The position numbers and the translations under genes are program-made. Of a stretch of 64,000 nt of DNA, positions 49,706 through 60,895 are shown one piece after another. The notes beneath the pieces were generated by a model. The model made no database searches and had not been told where the DNA came from. It saw only the letters and a program-made list of their open reading frames with translations. Numbering within the stretch: position 1 is the first letter of the stretch; each line of letters opens with the position of its first letter. This stretch comes from Xenopus tropicalis (Eukaryota > Chordata > Amphibia > Anura > Pipidae), in contig NC_030683.2 of the NCBI RefSeq assembly GCF_000004195.4, positions 1,429,155 through 1,493,154 on the forward strand, in the 5' to 3' direction.

Positions 49706-50140
49706 CAATAACAGAATGGGGGACACAGAGGGACTGGACCCAGACAGAGGGGGGGCAACATACAGATGGGAGACACAGAGGGACCCTGCCCAGACAGAGA
49801 GGGGCACTACGAATGGGGAGACACTAGGGGACCTGCCCAGACAGAGGGGGAGGGAATGGGCAAATACAGAATGGGGGACAGAGGACCTGCCCAGACAACA
49901 GGGGGGGGGCACATACAGAATGGGGAGACACAGAGGAACACTGCCCAGACAGAGGGGGGCATTACAGAATGGGGAGACACGAGGACCTGCGACAGAGGGG
50001 GGGGCAAGTACGAATGGGGAACACAGATGGACCCTGCCGCAAGGGGGGGACATACAGATGGGAGACCGAGGACCCTGCGCAGACAGAGGGGGGCCATTAA
50101 GAATGGGGAGACACAGAGGACCCTGCCCACGACTGACGGG
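49706..50140. repeat. ~50-bp tandem repeat, about 8 copies
   Basis: The unit is agaatggggagacacagagg, acctgcccagacagag and a G run followed by catac. Overlapping open frames on both strands are repeat by-products. Confidence 0.93.
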
Positions 50141-50590
50141 GGGGGGGTGAGTTATGGGAGGCTGAACTATTGGTTTCCCCATCATACCACGGGAGAGAGG
50201 GAGGGCTAGGGTATTTTCTTACGGGGAGAGATGCGAGACATAGCTAAGAGAAGTTCCCATTAGTGGGGGGGCAGCAGCGCGATGCATCACATTCAGAGTA
50301 TGTGGATTATTATGTACAAAATAGTTGTTCTGTTCTCCGAGTAACTAACGTCGGACCCCACCCCCCCGGCACCAATTAAGCTCCAGTCTAACCGAACAGA
50401 ACAACAGAATGGATCCCGACTGTACTCAGACCTTCATGTTCTGTATTTAAATCTCCTGAACAAGGTGCCCCCCCTCATGCGGACTTCCCTTCAGTGTAGG
50501 GGGGCGGGGCCGGGTGAGAGTATGTTCCATGTAGCGCACCCTTGGGTACGGAGAAGACGGATATGACTTGTCTTTTTACCTGATAAACAG
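50141..50590. other. Unique spacer
   Basis: About 450 bp; no gene was recognised. Confidence 0.5.
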
Positions 50591-51430
50591 ATACTATACC
50601 CAGTAAATGAGGATCATGAATGGATTGGGGAGTCTGTAATCAGGAGTCAACCAAGCAGCTGCAGGAAGGGAAGGGACAGACACAGTGACAGTTTAACATA
50701 ATATAAACCCAGTGAGATGAGGAGATGATAGATATTGGGGAGTTGTTCAGGGTAGAACAGCAGTGCAGGGAGGAAGGACAGACACAGTGACATAAACAAA
50801 CTATAAACCAGTGGATGATAGGAATGATGGGTATTGGGGAGTCGTTCAGGAGTCAGGAACCAGCAGTGCGGGAAGGAAAGGGACAGTGACAGTTACACAT
50901 ACTATAACCCAGTTGAGAATGAGGGATCGAATGGATATTGGGGATGTTAGGAGTCAGAACAGCAGTGGCAGGGAGGAAGGGACAGACCTAGTGCGTCACA
51001 TAATATAACCCAGTGCGATGAGGATGAATGGATATGGGAGTGTTCAAGAGTCGAACCAGCAGTGCAGGAAGGGAAAGGGACCAGACACAGTGACGTTACA
51101 ATTAACTATAACACCCAGTGAGAATGAGTGTGAATGGTATTGGGGAGGTGTATTCAGGAGTCAGAACCAAGCAGTCGCAGGGAAGGGAAAGGACGACACA
51201 GTGCAGTTACCAAACATAATATAACCAGTGAGGAATGAAGGGATGAATGGTATTGGGGAGTTGTATCAGGAGTCAGAACCAGCGTGCAGGGAAGGGACAA
51301 AGGACAGACCAGTGACAGTTAACATAACTATACACCCAGTGAGATGGAGAATGAATGGGTATTGGGGGTTTGTATCAGATCAGACCAAGCAGGCAGGGAA
51401 AGGGAAAGGACAGACCGTGACTTTAAATAA
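50591..51430. repeat. ~105-bp tandem repeat, about 8 copies
   Basis: The unit holds aacccagtgagatgaggatg, tattggggagttgttcagga, gtcagaaccagcagtgcagg and ggacagacacagtgacagtt. Many copies have small indels. Confidence 0.93.
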
Positions 51431-51809
51431 ACTGTGGGGCATTGGGTGAGTGTGCCATTTTGCCCCTACCTGGGGGAACAGCAGCTGGTTTATCAGCAGA
51501 GTGGGCAGATTCAAGAGGGCGCTGATTGGCTCACACAGCTGCTGCCCAGGGAGCCAATGAGGAGTAAATAAACCAATTAGCTGCCCATTCATCTCCCTGT
51601 GCCCCAGTAACGCCGGGCAAGCTGATGCCCATGTATATAATTAGCAGTTCCTATGGCACCCGGTGCCCCTCGCCCCAATACTTCATAATGATCCATGTTC
51701 CACTCTGTGTAGGAAGCCACGCCCCCTCACTATTGCCCCGGGGGGGGGGGGGAGGCAGTCTGTAACTGGGTTATACAGTGATAGGACGGTGCGTTGTGAA
51801 GGGTTATCG
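51431..51809. other. Unique spacer
   Basis: About 380 bp with a 13-base G run near 51,740; no gene was recognised. Confidence 0.5.
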
Positions 51810-52165
51810 CGCTGTGACATCACTCATTCAGTTTAACCACTTCCTTGCCTTCTGTTCAACCCACTTAACCCAATTCTTTCCCTGCCCTAATTCACTTACA
51901 GTTTAACCCCTTTTTTTCTCTTTTACATTTACCCCAATTCACACTTGATTTAACCCATTCCTTTTGTCCCATTTTTACTATTTAACTCTTTGCCTCCTTC
52001 GCTCAAAGTTTAACCCTTGCTCACTATTTAACCCCTTTTCTTTATTATTACTTATCCCCTTCCCTCCTTTTCTCAGTTTTTAACACTTTCTTATCCGCGC
52101 CGCTCAGTTGCTTAACCCTTTCCTTCCCTCTTTACTCAGTTTAACCCTTTTCTCATTCTATTTAT
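51810..52165. repeat. Degenerate pyrimidine-rich repeat
   Basis: The words gtttaaccc and ttcctt/tccctc recur about every 30-40 bp (tcagtttaaccacttccttg, cagtttaacccctttttt, cagtttaacccttttctc). Copies are diverged, suggesting an old array. Confidence 0.6.
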
Positions 52166-52414
52166 ATGTCTAATATTTGTTAAACCCATTGGAACTGCCA
52201 AATACTGTTTTTTTATTTAAAAATGTGTTTAGGGTAAGAAGGTTCCCCCCCCAGGAAATGGGGCCCCCTGGTTGACGCTATAAGGAGTTACTGTCCCTGT
52301 CTCATTGCTAAGGATTAGGGCCGAGGCCTGGGAATGTCTGGGGAAACCAGAATGTGTCTGGTACCAGGTACCATGATGGTTCTGACAAACCCATTTAACC
52401 CTGTCTCTCCCCAG

Positions 52415-52533
52415 ATGCCCAGTACATTGTGTGCCGAATGTCCAACTGTTCGGAGGCAGCGAGGGGGAAGCCGTTTGCGGGGTACATAGACCCCAACTCG
52501 CTAATCGTACAGGACGAATACGTGTTTGTGCAG
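52415..52533 (+). CDS. sorcs2: sorcs2 coding exon e (VPS10 domain)
   Basis: The acceptor is tctccccag and the donor is CAG|gtgaga. Two leading bases complete a His codon, then 39 codons run from AQYIVCRMSNCSEAARGK to GYIDPNSLIVQDEYVFVQ. NCS is a possible N-glycosylation sequon, and two cysteines (C in IVCRM and in SNCSE) lie close together. The exon ends in phase 0. Confidence 0.96.
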
Positions 52534-52784
52534 GTGAGACCCCCCCTGTCCCCAGTTCTGCAGTGCAGCCCCCCGGGAGGGAGTGATTGGGGACCAGATA
52601 ATATCAATAAATGCCCTTGTGCCCTCAGGGTGGGCAAATCCCATTGCCCTGCGTGCAGCCTTGGGACCGGCACAGCCGGGGGGGCACATTGCTCAGGGGA
52701 ATCGATATTCTCTGTTTAACTATTTATCAGCTGGTGTAGAAAGAACAAAGTCATTAAATGATCTAATGGGTCGGCAGACCTGAC

Positions 52785-53505
52785 ATACCCTGGCACACAC
52801 TGGCGCACCCTGACATATACTGGCACACCCTGACATATCCTGGCACACCCTGACATACCCTGGCACACCCTGGCACATCCTGGCACACCCTGACATACCC
52901 TGGCACACCCTGACATATCCTGGCACACCCTGGCATACCCTGGCACACCCTGACATATCCTGGCACACCCTGACATACCCTGGCACACCCTGACATATCC
53001 TGGCACACCCTGACATATCCTGGCACACCCTGACATACCCTGGCACATCCTGGCACACCCTGACATATCCTGGCACACCCTGACATACCCTGGCACATCC
53101 TGGCACACCCTGACATATCCCGGCACACCCTGACATACCCTGGCACACCCTGGCACATCCTGACATATCCTGGCACACCCTGACATATCCTGGCACCCTG
53201 ACATACCCTGGCATACCCTGGTACACCCTGGCACACTCTGACATTCCCTGGCACATACTGACATACCCTGGCACACACTGGCACACCCTGACATACCCTG
53301 GCATACCCTGGTACACCCTGGCACACTCTGACATTCCCTGGCACATACTGACATACCCTGGCACACCCTGGCACACCCTGACATTCCCTGGCACATACTG
53401 ACATACCCTGGCACACACTGGCACACCCTGACATACCCTGACATACCCTGGCACATACAGACATACCCTGGCACATACTGACATACCCTGGCACTCCCTG
53501 CTGTT
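52785..53505. repeat. 10-bp minisatellite, about 72 copies
   Basis: The decamers tggcacaccc and tgacataccc alternate in mixed order, with tggcacatcc, tgacatatcc and tggcataccc variants. All three minus-strand frames are open because the repeat has no stop in that direction, giving about 250-codon Cys/Gly-rich phantom proteins. Confidence 0.97.
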
Positions 53506-55306
53506 TCATAGCCTTAGTACCAACCTATGCCCTTCTTGGTGAGAGTTGTAGTTTTACAGGAAGTGGATGGCTGACTGCCCCTGGGCTATAACCACTGACC
53601 CCCAGTAGCCAAAGTGTGAGACTGTGTAAAGTAGAACCAGGGCAGTTTCTTTGGGGGGGCAATAAGCTGTGCCTGAGAATTGGGGTGATTGATGCCCTTT
53701 CTCAAGAGGAGAGAAATAACAGGGGCCCAATTACATTATAGGGTTCTGTTGGACCTGGGCCGGCAGCCCCGTGACAGCTCCGGTTCTGTTCCTGAATATG
53801 TCGGTTCCCTGGTCCCGGGTCCGGGCCAATGAAATATTTATCTGGGCCCATAAAGAAGACTGACTTTGCCCCGTGATTCCCTTTGGTTTATTTGGGAACC
53901 GTGGGACATAATTAGTAATGGGTGCCGCACTACAGGACCCCAGCGGCGCCGCTCAGTCGCTCTTATTAGGCGGTTGGATTCCTGGCGGCTCCTTCCCACC
54001 ATTTTGGCTTTGATTCCTCCCACGCGGAGTCATTAGACTTTTCTAAGCGCTGGGCTCGGTTCTGCGGCACTAATTGCCTCCCCGGGGCCCCTCTGGGCTT
54101 CGTGCTCTGTGTCACCAGATATTTGGGACAGGGCTGCGGGTCACGGTACTGGTGGGCACATCCCAGAATCAGCCAATTATCTGCTTTGTATGAACCACAC
54201 CAGGTGCCCCCCAGGCACCCACTGCCCCAGGGGCAACAGCCCATACAGACCAAGGGCAGAGCTGCACTAATGGGCAATAAGTTGCTCCGTGCTGGGGTTG
54301 CTGTATGCCAGGAGCAGCTTTGTTGGGCTCCAGAGGCAGCTCCGCAGAATAACAAGTGCCCCAATAATCAATTAGCAGTTCGTGACTTGCTCATCAGCTC
54401 ATTGGGTAAGAAACATGAATATTAATGACCTGGAGGTCTCGACACAAATCCACTGTTTGCTGAGCACTCTCTCAATGTGACCGGCAGTCTAATGGCAGCG
54501 CCAGAGCCGGGTCAGTGTTCTTACTCGCCCTGGTCCAATCTGCATGTGTAACAGCGACACACTGCCATCTGCTGGCACAGCAGGGAATCGCACCAGGGTT
54601 TAACCCTTCCAGTTACAGGAACAAAGAACACGGAGTCACGGCTGGGATTCTGATTGGAGGATTATTTTGCATTGTTTATTAGGCTGCTAGCCCTGGAGCG
54701 TTGGGGAAACTTCTGTACAGCGATATTGCTTGAATAGTACAACCATGTTGGACTACAACTCCCAGCATGCTTTAGGCACCAATAATATGTTAAGGGATGT
54801 TGGGGTCTGTAGGGTAAACTGGGTACATTTTGATTGGTCGGCAGAGTTAATATCAGCTAAATAGCAGTGGGGCTAATGGGGGTATAAGTGTAGATAGGAG
54901 GTGCATATACACGCAGGGCAGGTAGGGGGCGCAGCTGGGGGGTAAGTGCTATGGGGCTATGGAGACTGCAGATACATCCCCCCCCCCGAGAATTCTCTGT
55001 GTTATTAGAATCTTCACCAACGAGGTATCACTTGCCCCGTATTAACCCCCCCGTGACTCCGTGACACATAAGGAGACTGCTCCTGGGTGACAGACAAGTA
55101 CCGCAAATTGGATTCCATTTCCCACAATCCCTTGGGTGTCACCCTACGGGCCCCGGGCTCATCCCAGTAATCACCAGTTTGCCTTTCCTCCTCACACTGG
55201 GAGTCTCTCAGCTGAAATGGGGAAGGGTCAGATGTCTCTCTCTGTAAGTGATGTCTCATTAATGTGATGCTAATGTTGTGAACTGTCTCTTTCTCTCATC
55301 CTGCAG
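53506..55306. other. 1.8-kb unique intron before exon f
   Basis: No array and no gene was recognised. A strong ZNF143-like motif lies at 54,752. The end (ctctttctctcatcctgcag) is the acceptor of exon f. Confidence 0.6.
54752..54770. promoter_or_regulatory. ZNF143-like motif
   Basis: The sequence actacaactcccagcatgc is a near-perfect match to the ZNF143/Staf consensus. It can also occur inside dispersed repeats. It is intronic and its role is unknown. Confidence 0.5.
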
Positions 55307-55396
55307 CTGACGTCCGGGGGGAGACCCCATTACTATGTGTCCTACAGACGGGAGCCCTTTGCGCAAATGAAACTGCCAAAATACTCCTTGCCCAAG
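55307..55396 (+). CDS. sorcs2: sorcs2 coding exon f (VPS10 domain)
   Basis: The acceptor is catcctgcag. There are 30 codons in phase 0, LTSGGRPHYYVSYRR to MKLPKYSLPK. The donor AAG|gtaccc is weaker than the others because positions +4 to +6 depart from the usual agt. The peptide is strongly conserved in the SorCS family. Confidence 0.95.
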
Positions 55397-55486
55397 GTAC
55401 CCTACCGACCCATAACCGCAGCCGCCATTTTGTTTTCCCAGGTACCCCTGCTGCACCCCGGGTCGGTGGGCCGGAAACTTATCTTT

Positions 55487-55740
55487 CCAGAACTGAGAGG
55501 GTCCGGCTGGGCCGGAACTATATCCTTCCAGAACTGAGAGGGTCCGGCTGGGCCGGAACTATATCTTTCCAGAACTGAGAGGGTCCGGCTGGGCCGGAAC
55601 TATATCCTTCCAGAACTGAGAGGGTCCGGCTGGGCCGGGACTATATCCTTCCAGAACTGAGAGGGTCCGGCTGGGCCGGAACTATATCCTTCCAGAACTG
55701 AGAGGGTCCGGCTGGGCCGGGACTATATCCTTCCAGTTCT
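55487..55740. repeat. 41-bp tandem repeat, about 6 copies
   Basis: The unit is ccagaactgagagggtccgg, ctgggccgg(a/g)actatatc and ctt. Copies are nearly identical and start at 55,487, 55,528 and 55,569 onward. Confidence 0.97.
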
Positions 55741-56392
55741 GCATTTCTGAGACACGTTACTTGTTGTCGACTGAAGGGCCCAGGGCCCCCCGACATTCTC
55801 AGGGCAAAGAGCCCCCAGAGTGACACCAAGTGGCCCCTTTCTGCACAAGTAGTATTGCCCCAGGCACCAGAGGGGTGTGAAATTGCGCCCCTTACCCATT
55901 AGTAGTTGCACCTGTGCCAATGGCTGCATTCTGCACCTTGTGGCCCCTGGAGCCCCCCAGTCTGTGTGTAATTGTAGTTTTGCTGTAACTCTAATGATGG
56001 AATGAGATGTCACTGGGGGCTTAGGGTTCTAGGTTCTGTTCCCCGCAGGGCCCTACATGTTCTCCCTGTGGGCATCTAGACAAAACCCTCCTTCTAGATG
56101 CCCCAAATTTTTCCCACCCTCCAAAAACATTTCCTACCAACCAGTTAGTGTGTGTGATAGGGACTATAGGGGCTATGCTGCACTGATTGGCTCCTCTCCT
56201 GAGCTGCTAAATAGGCACCGCCCATGAGGAGCAGAACAGCAATACAGGAGCAGCAGCATTAATATCTCTGTGATAATTAGATTATGTTCTGCCAGGAGAA
56301 CCAGTATTTATCTGGAAATGGGCTCTGGTTATGTCTGGGGGGTGAGACCCCAAATGTTTTGGTCACACGGTATTAACCCCTTGTCTCCCCAG
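55741..56392. other. Intron before exon g
   Basis: About 650 bp of unique sequence ending in ttgtctccccag, the acceptor of exon g. Nothing else was recognised. Confidence 0.65.
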
Positions 56393-56572
56393 GACATGCA
56401 CGTTATCAGCACGGACGAGAATCAGGTGTTTGTGGCCATTCAGGAGTGGAACCAGAACGAGACCTACAACCTGTACATATCGGATACTCGCGGGATCTTT
56501 TTCACTCTGGCGCTGGAGAATGTGAAGAGCAGCCGGGGGCCGGAAGGGAATGTCATGATAGACCTGTACGAG
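56393..56572 (+). CDS. sorcs2: sorcs2 coding exon g (VPS10 domain)
   Basis: The acceptor is tctccccag and the donor is GAG|gtatgt. The 60 codons are phase 0 at both ends, from DMHVISTDENQVFVAIQEW to PEGNVMIDLYE. It contains the sequon NET and the Asp-box-like ISDTRGIFF. The segment SSRGPEGN is characteristic of this part of the SorCS propeller. Confidence 0.97.
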
Positions 56573-56735
56573 GTATGTTACCATGGCAACACCCCCCCAT
56601 ATGTGCAAATGGGCAGAGAGGAATGTTCTGGGCACCCAGTCACCCGTGCAATAGGGTCTGGCAGTCTGCCCCCTTGTGCCCCCCTGGTGCCCCCCACCCT
56701 CTGATCTGCTCTACAGCTGCACCCATTTTTCCTAG

Positions 56736-56882
56736 GTAGCAGGGATAAAGGGAATGTTCTTGGCTAATAAGAAGGTTGGCAGCCAAGTGAAGACTTTCAT
56801 CACCTACAATAAGGGGAGAGACTGGAACCTACTGCAGGCGCCCGACTCCGATCTGAGGGGCAACTCTGTTAACTGCCAGCTG
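56736..56882 (+). CDS. sorcs2: sorcs2 coding exon h (VPS10 domain)
   Basis: The acceptor is tttttcctag and the donor is CTG|gtaagc. The 49 codons run from VAGIKGMFLANKKVGSQVK to DLRGNSVNCQL in phase 0. TYNKGRDW is an Asp-box. This is the last sorcs2 exon in the window. The next one, expected to start with the PYC... segment, was not found in the remaining 7.1 kb. Confidence 0.96.
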
Positions 56883-56934
56883 GTAAGCGCTTCCTCCCCG
56901 GGCCCCCCAGAATCCAGGGAATAGGGTCACAGGT

Positions 56935-58490
56935 CCCCACGTTATGGGGTTCCCTACCAAGAGAGGGGGAATGAGTGATACATTGGGGGTGGGGAGGGGA
57001 TCTCACCATCAGCATAGGGAGGGGTTCCTTACTGTAAGGGCAGTCAGGTTATGGGGTTCCCTACCAAGAGAGGGGGAATGAGTGATACATTGGGGGTGGG
57101 GAGGAAAGGGGATCTCACCATCAGCAGAGCAAGGGGTTCCTTACTGTAAGGGCAGTCAGGTTATGGGGTTCCCTACCCAGAGAGGGGGAATGAGTGATAC
57201 ATTGGGGGTGGAGAGGAAAGGGGATCTCACCATCAGCATAGGAAGGGGTTCCTTACTGTAAGGGCTGTCAGGTTATGGGATTCCCTACCAAGAGAGGGGG
57301 AATGAGTGATACATTGGGGTGGGAGGAAAGGGGATCTCACCATCAGCATAAGAAGGGGTTCCTTACTGTAAGGGCAGTCAGGTTATGGGGTTCCCTACCC
57401 AGAGAGGGGGGAATGAGTGATACATTGGGGGTGGGAGGAAAGGGGATCTCACCATCAGCATAGGAAGGGGCTCCTTACTGTAAGGGCAGTCAGGTTATGG
57501 GGTTCCCTACCCAGAGAGGGGGAATGAGTGATACATTTGGGGTGGGGAGGAAAGGGGATCTCACCATCAGCATAGGAAGGGGCTCCTTACTGTAAGGGCA
57601 GTCAGGTTATGGGGTTCCCTACCCAGAGAGGGGGAATGAGTGATACATTGGGGGTGGGGAGGAAAGGGGATCTCACCATCAGCATAGGAAGGGGCTCCTT
57701 ACTGTAAGGCAGTCAGGTTATGGGATTCCCTACCCAGAGAGGGGGAATGAGTGATACATTGGGGGTGGGGAGGAAAGGGGATCTCACCATCAGCATAGGA
57801 AGGGGCTCCTTACTGTAAGGGCAGTCAGGTTATGGGGTTCCCTACCCAGAGAGGGGGAATGAGTGATACATTGGGGGTGGGGGGGAAAGGAGATCTCACC
57901 ATCAGCATAGGAAGGGGTTCCTTACTGTAAGGGCAGTCAGGTTATGGGGTTCCCTACCCAGAGAGGGGGAATGAGTGATACATTGGGGGTGGAGGAAAGG
58001 GGATCTCACCATCAGCATAGGAAGGGGTTCCTTACTGTAAGGGCAGTCAGGTTATGGGGTTCCCTACCCAGAGAGGGGGAATGAGTGATACATTGGGGGT
58101 GGGAGGAAAGGGGATCTCACCATCAGCATAGGAAGGGGTTCCTTACTGTAAGGGCAGTCAGGTTATGGGGTTCCCTACAGAGAGGGGGAATGAGTGATAT
58201 CATTGGGGGTGGGGAGAAAGGGATCTCACATCAAGTCATAGGAAGGCGGCTCCTTACTGTTAAGGGCAGTTCAGGTTATGGGTTCCTAGCCAGAGAGGGG
58301 GAATGGAGTGGATACATGGCGAGGTGGGGGGAAAGGATGATCCACCATCAGCATGAAGGGTTCCTTACTGTAAGGGCAGTCAGGTTATGGGGTTCCCTAC
58401 CCAGAGAGGGGAATAGTGATACATTGGGGGTGGGGAGGAAAGGGGATCTCACCATCAGCATAGGAAGGGGTTCCTTACTGTAAGGGCAGT
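56935..58490. repeat. ~112-bp tandem repeat, about 14 copies
   Basis: The unit holds gtcaggttatggggttccct, acccagagagggggaatgag, tgatacattgggggtgggga, gggatctcaccatcagcata and ggaaggggttccttactgta. Copies are nearly identical except for an indel-rich stretch at about 58,180-58,360. Confidence 0.97.
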
Positions 58491-58770
58491 CAGCACTAGT
58501 TAATAATGAATACGGCGGTTGCGGCGCCGCATGTTGTTGCCCCATCAGACGCTCTCGCTGGGCTCGGGGGGCACAAATGAGACACAGAGAGTAGAGCGTC
58601 GGGATCTCCCGGCTCCGCACATAAATCCCGGGATCTCGGGGGAATCTCGGCAGATAAAGCCGCGACGCTGAGTAATCGTTTTTGTCGGAAAGAAATGTAA
58701 ATTGTTGCTAATTAGCTAATTACATATTCATTAGCGCTTTCCGGATCGTCGGCTTCACTGCGCGGAGTCT
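58491..58770. other. Unique spacer with homeodomain palindrome
   Basis: About 280 bp of non-repetitive sequence between two arrays. It carries the perfect 14-bp palindrome taattagctaatta at 58,709-58,722 followed by attcattagc, within CG-containing sequence. This resembles a homeodomain-bound enhancer core but is unproven. Confidence 0.45.
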
Positions 58771-58774
58771 CCCG

Positions 58775-60275
58775 GGGGGGGGGGGGGCCCGGGGTACAGA
58801 ATCGGTTCTGGCATGTTCAGCTACACAGAGGCCCAAAACATTCCGGGGGGGGGGGCCAGGTCCGGCCCTGCGGTACAGATATCGGTCTGGCCATTCAGCT
58901 ACACAGAGGCCAAAACGGCCCCGGGGTGGGGGGGGCAGTCCGGGCGGGGTACCAGAATCAGTTCTTGGGCTATTTCAGTACACAGAAGCCTGAAACAGCC
59001 CCCGGGGGGGGGGGGGCAGGTCCGGCCCGGGGTACAGAATCAGTTCTGGCATTTCAGCTACACAGAGGCCCAAACAGCCCCGGGGGGGGGGGGGGGCAGG
59101 TTCGTGCCCGGGGGTACAAATCAGTTCTGGCATTCAGCCTACACAGAGCCAATACACCCCGGGGGGGGGGTGGGGGGCAGGTTCCGGGCCCGGGTACAGA
59201 ATTCAGTTTGGTCATTCAGCTACACAGAGGCCCAAACAGCCCCGGGTGGGGGCCAGGTCCGGCCGGGGTACTTAGAATCGTTCTGCATTTCAGCTACACA
59301 GAGGCCCAAAACAGCCCCCGGGGGGGGGGGCAGGTCGGGCCGGGTACGAATCAGTTCTTGGACATTTCAGCTACATTCAGAGGCCAAACAGCCCCGGGGG
59401 GGGAAGGTACCGGCCCGGGTTACAGAATCAGGTTCTGGCATCTCAGCATACACAGGAGGCCCAAACAGCCCGGGGGGTGGGGGCAGTCTCGGCCCGGGTA
59501 CAGAGATCGGTCTCTGGCATTTTCAGCTACACAGAGGCCAACTGGACCCCGGGGGGGGGTGGGCTATGGTCCGGCCGGGGTACAGAATCATTCTGGCATC
59601 TTCAGCTAACAGAGCCCAAACAAGGCCCCGGGGGGGTGGGGGCAGTCCGGCCCGGGGTACAGAAGTCGGCTGGCATTTCAGCTACACAGAGGCCCAAACA
59701 GCCCCGGGCGGGGGGGGGGCAGGTCCTTGGTGTACAGATATCTGGTTTGGCATTACAGCTAACAGAGGCCCAAAAACAGCCCGGGGGGGGGGGGGGGCAG
59801 GTCCGGCCCGGGGTACAGAATCGGTGTTCTGGCATTTCAGACTTACACAGAGTCGCCAAAAGCCCCGGGGGGGGGGCAGGTCCGGGGGTACTAGAAGTCG
59901 GTTCTGGCATTTCAGCTACACAGAGGCCCAAACAGCCCCGGGGGGGGGTGGGGGGCAGTCCGGGCCGGGGACAGAAATTCGTTCTGGGCGATTTCAGGAC
60001 TACACAGAGGGCCCAAAACAGCCCGGGGGGGGGGGGGGGGCAGGTCTCGGGTTAGCAGAATCGGTTCTGGGCTTTCAGCTTACCCACAGAGGCCGGCAAA
60101 CAGCTCCCGGGGGGGGGGGGGCGTGTGCCGGCACGGAGGTACCAGAATCGGTTCTTGGGCATTTAGTACACAGAGGCCCAAACATAGGCCCCGGGGGGGG
60201 GGGGGGGGCAGGTTCCGGGTACAGAATCGGTTCTGGCATTTCAGCTACACAGAGGCCCAAACAGCCCCGGGGGGG
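58775..60275. repeat. ~77-bp tandem repeat with long G runs, about 19 copies
   Basis: The unit holds ttctggcatttcagctacac, agaggcccaaacagccccgg, a G run of about 8-13, and caggtccggcccggggtaca followed by gaatc. Many units have small indels. Long plus-strand open frames are not genes. Confidence 0.96.
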
Positions 60276-60895
60276 GCTTTTATCTTGTTATCGTTCCTGT
60301 TGTTTTATCTCTCGGCTGAAACACTTGTTCTACATCGTAACCAATCGGCCAATCATTAGCCTGGGATGGAGGCGCTGTAACCAATAGCAACAGCCTCTTA
60401 TTAACCCATAACTGCCCCAGCCTCCTGTCTGTACAGGGGATGGGGGGGTCATTTATTCCCAGAGACGGAGACCCCCATAACAGGCACACGTTAGTAAATG
60501 TCATCAGATAATGAGGCGCCGACCAATGGGCTGTACCCCGATACTCGCTGAACCCCAATAACAAACGCCTGGAGAAACGGAATAAATAAGTCCACACACC
60601 AGGCAGCCATTGCTGTGACTTCCCATAATCCTTCAGTCACCTGGCTTTAGTAGGTTGCAGTCTTTCTTTACTGCTGTGCTGGAAACTGCCAGTTCCCCCC
60701 CACCCAGCAGGTATGAACAGAGCGTGTTAGTTCAGCCAGACCTCAGAACAGCACTGCAGCGTTTAGCTCTGCTCTAAATCCCATTTTTGGAATGAGAAGC
60801 AGCAGTTTCATGTTGCATCAATAGCAAGAGGCGTGGGTGGATTCAGCTAAATGCCCCCTAACTGCCCCATTTATGCCTATAAGGGCACTAATAGA
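60276..60895. other. Unique spacer
   Basis: About 620 bp; no exon or element was recognised. Confidence 0.55.

Larger units (their letters stand above)
321..56882 (+). other. sorcs2: sorcs2-like gene, internal part (8 exons seen)
   Basis: This span holds eight consecutive coding exons of a SorCS-type VPS10 receptor, a type I membrane sorting and neurotrophin co-receptor of neurons. Joined, they give about 309 residues without a stop or frameshift, and every junction is phase compatible. Phrases such as YVCPTNKRK, LAYSQDQK, GYIDPNSLIVQD and GRDWNLLQAPDSDLRG favour SorCS2 over SorCS1 and SorCS3, from memory of the family. Several Asp-box motifs (S-x-D/E-x-G-x-x-W/Y) mark blades of the ten-bladed VPS10 propeller. 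The signal peptide, propeptide, earlier blades, the 10CC, PKD and leucine-rich modules and the membrane segment must lie outside the window. The introns are packed with minisatellites. Paralogue assignment is very likely but was not tested by alignment. Confidence 0.93.

Noticed and set aside
52716..53509. Three ~250-codon Cys/Gly-rich minus-strand frames
   Set aside because: The 10-bp repeat lacks stops on the minus strand, so all three frames are open with the same decapeptide pattern.
58813..60387. 524-codon plus-strand frame rich in Gly and Pro
   Set aside because: It runs through the ~77-bp G-run array and changes register at indels. There is no family resemblance.
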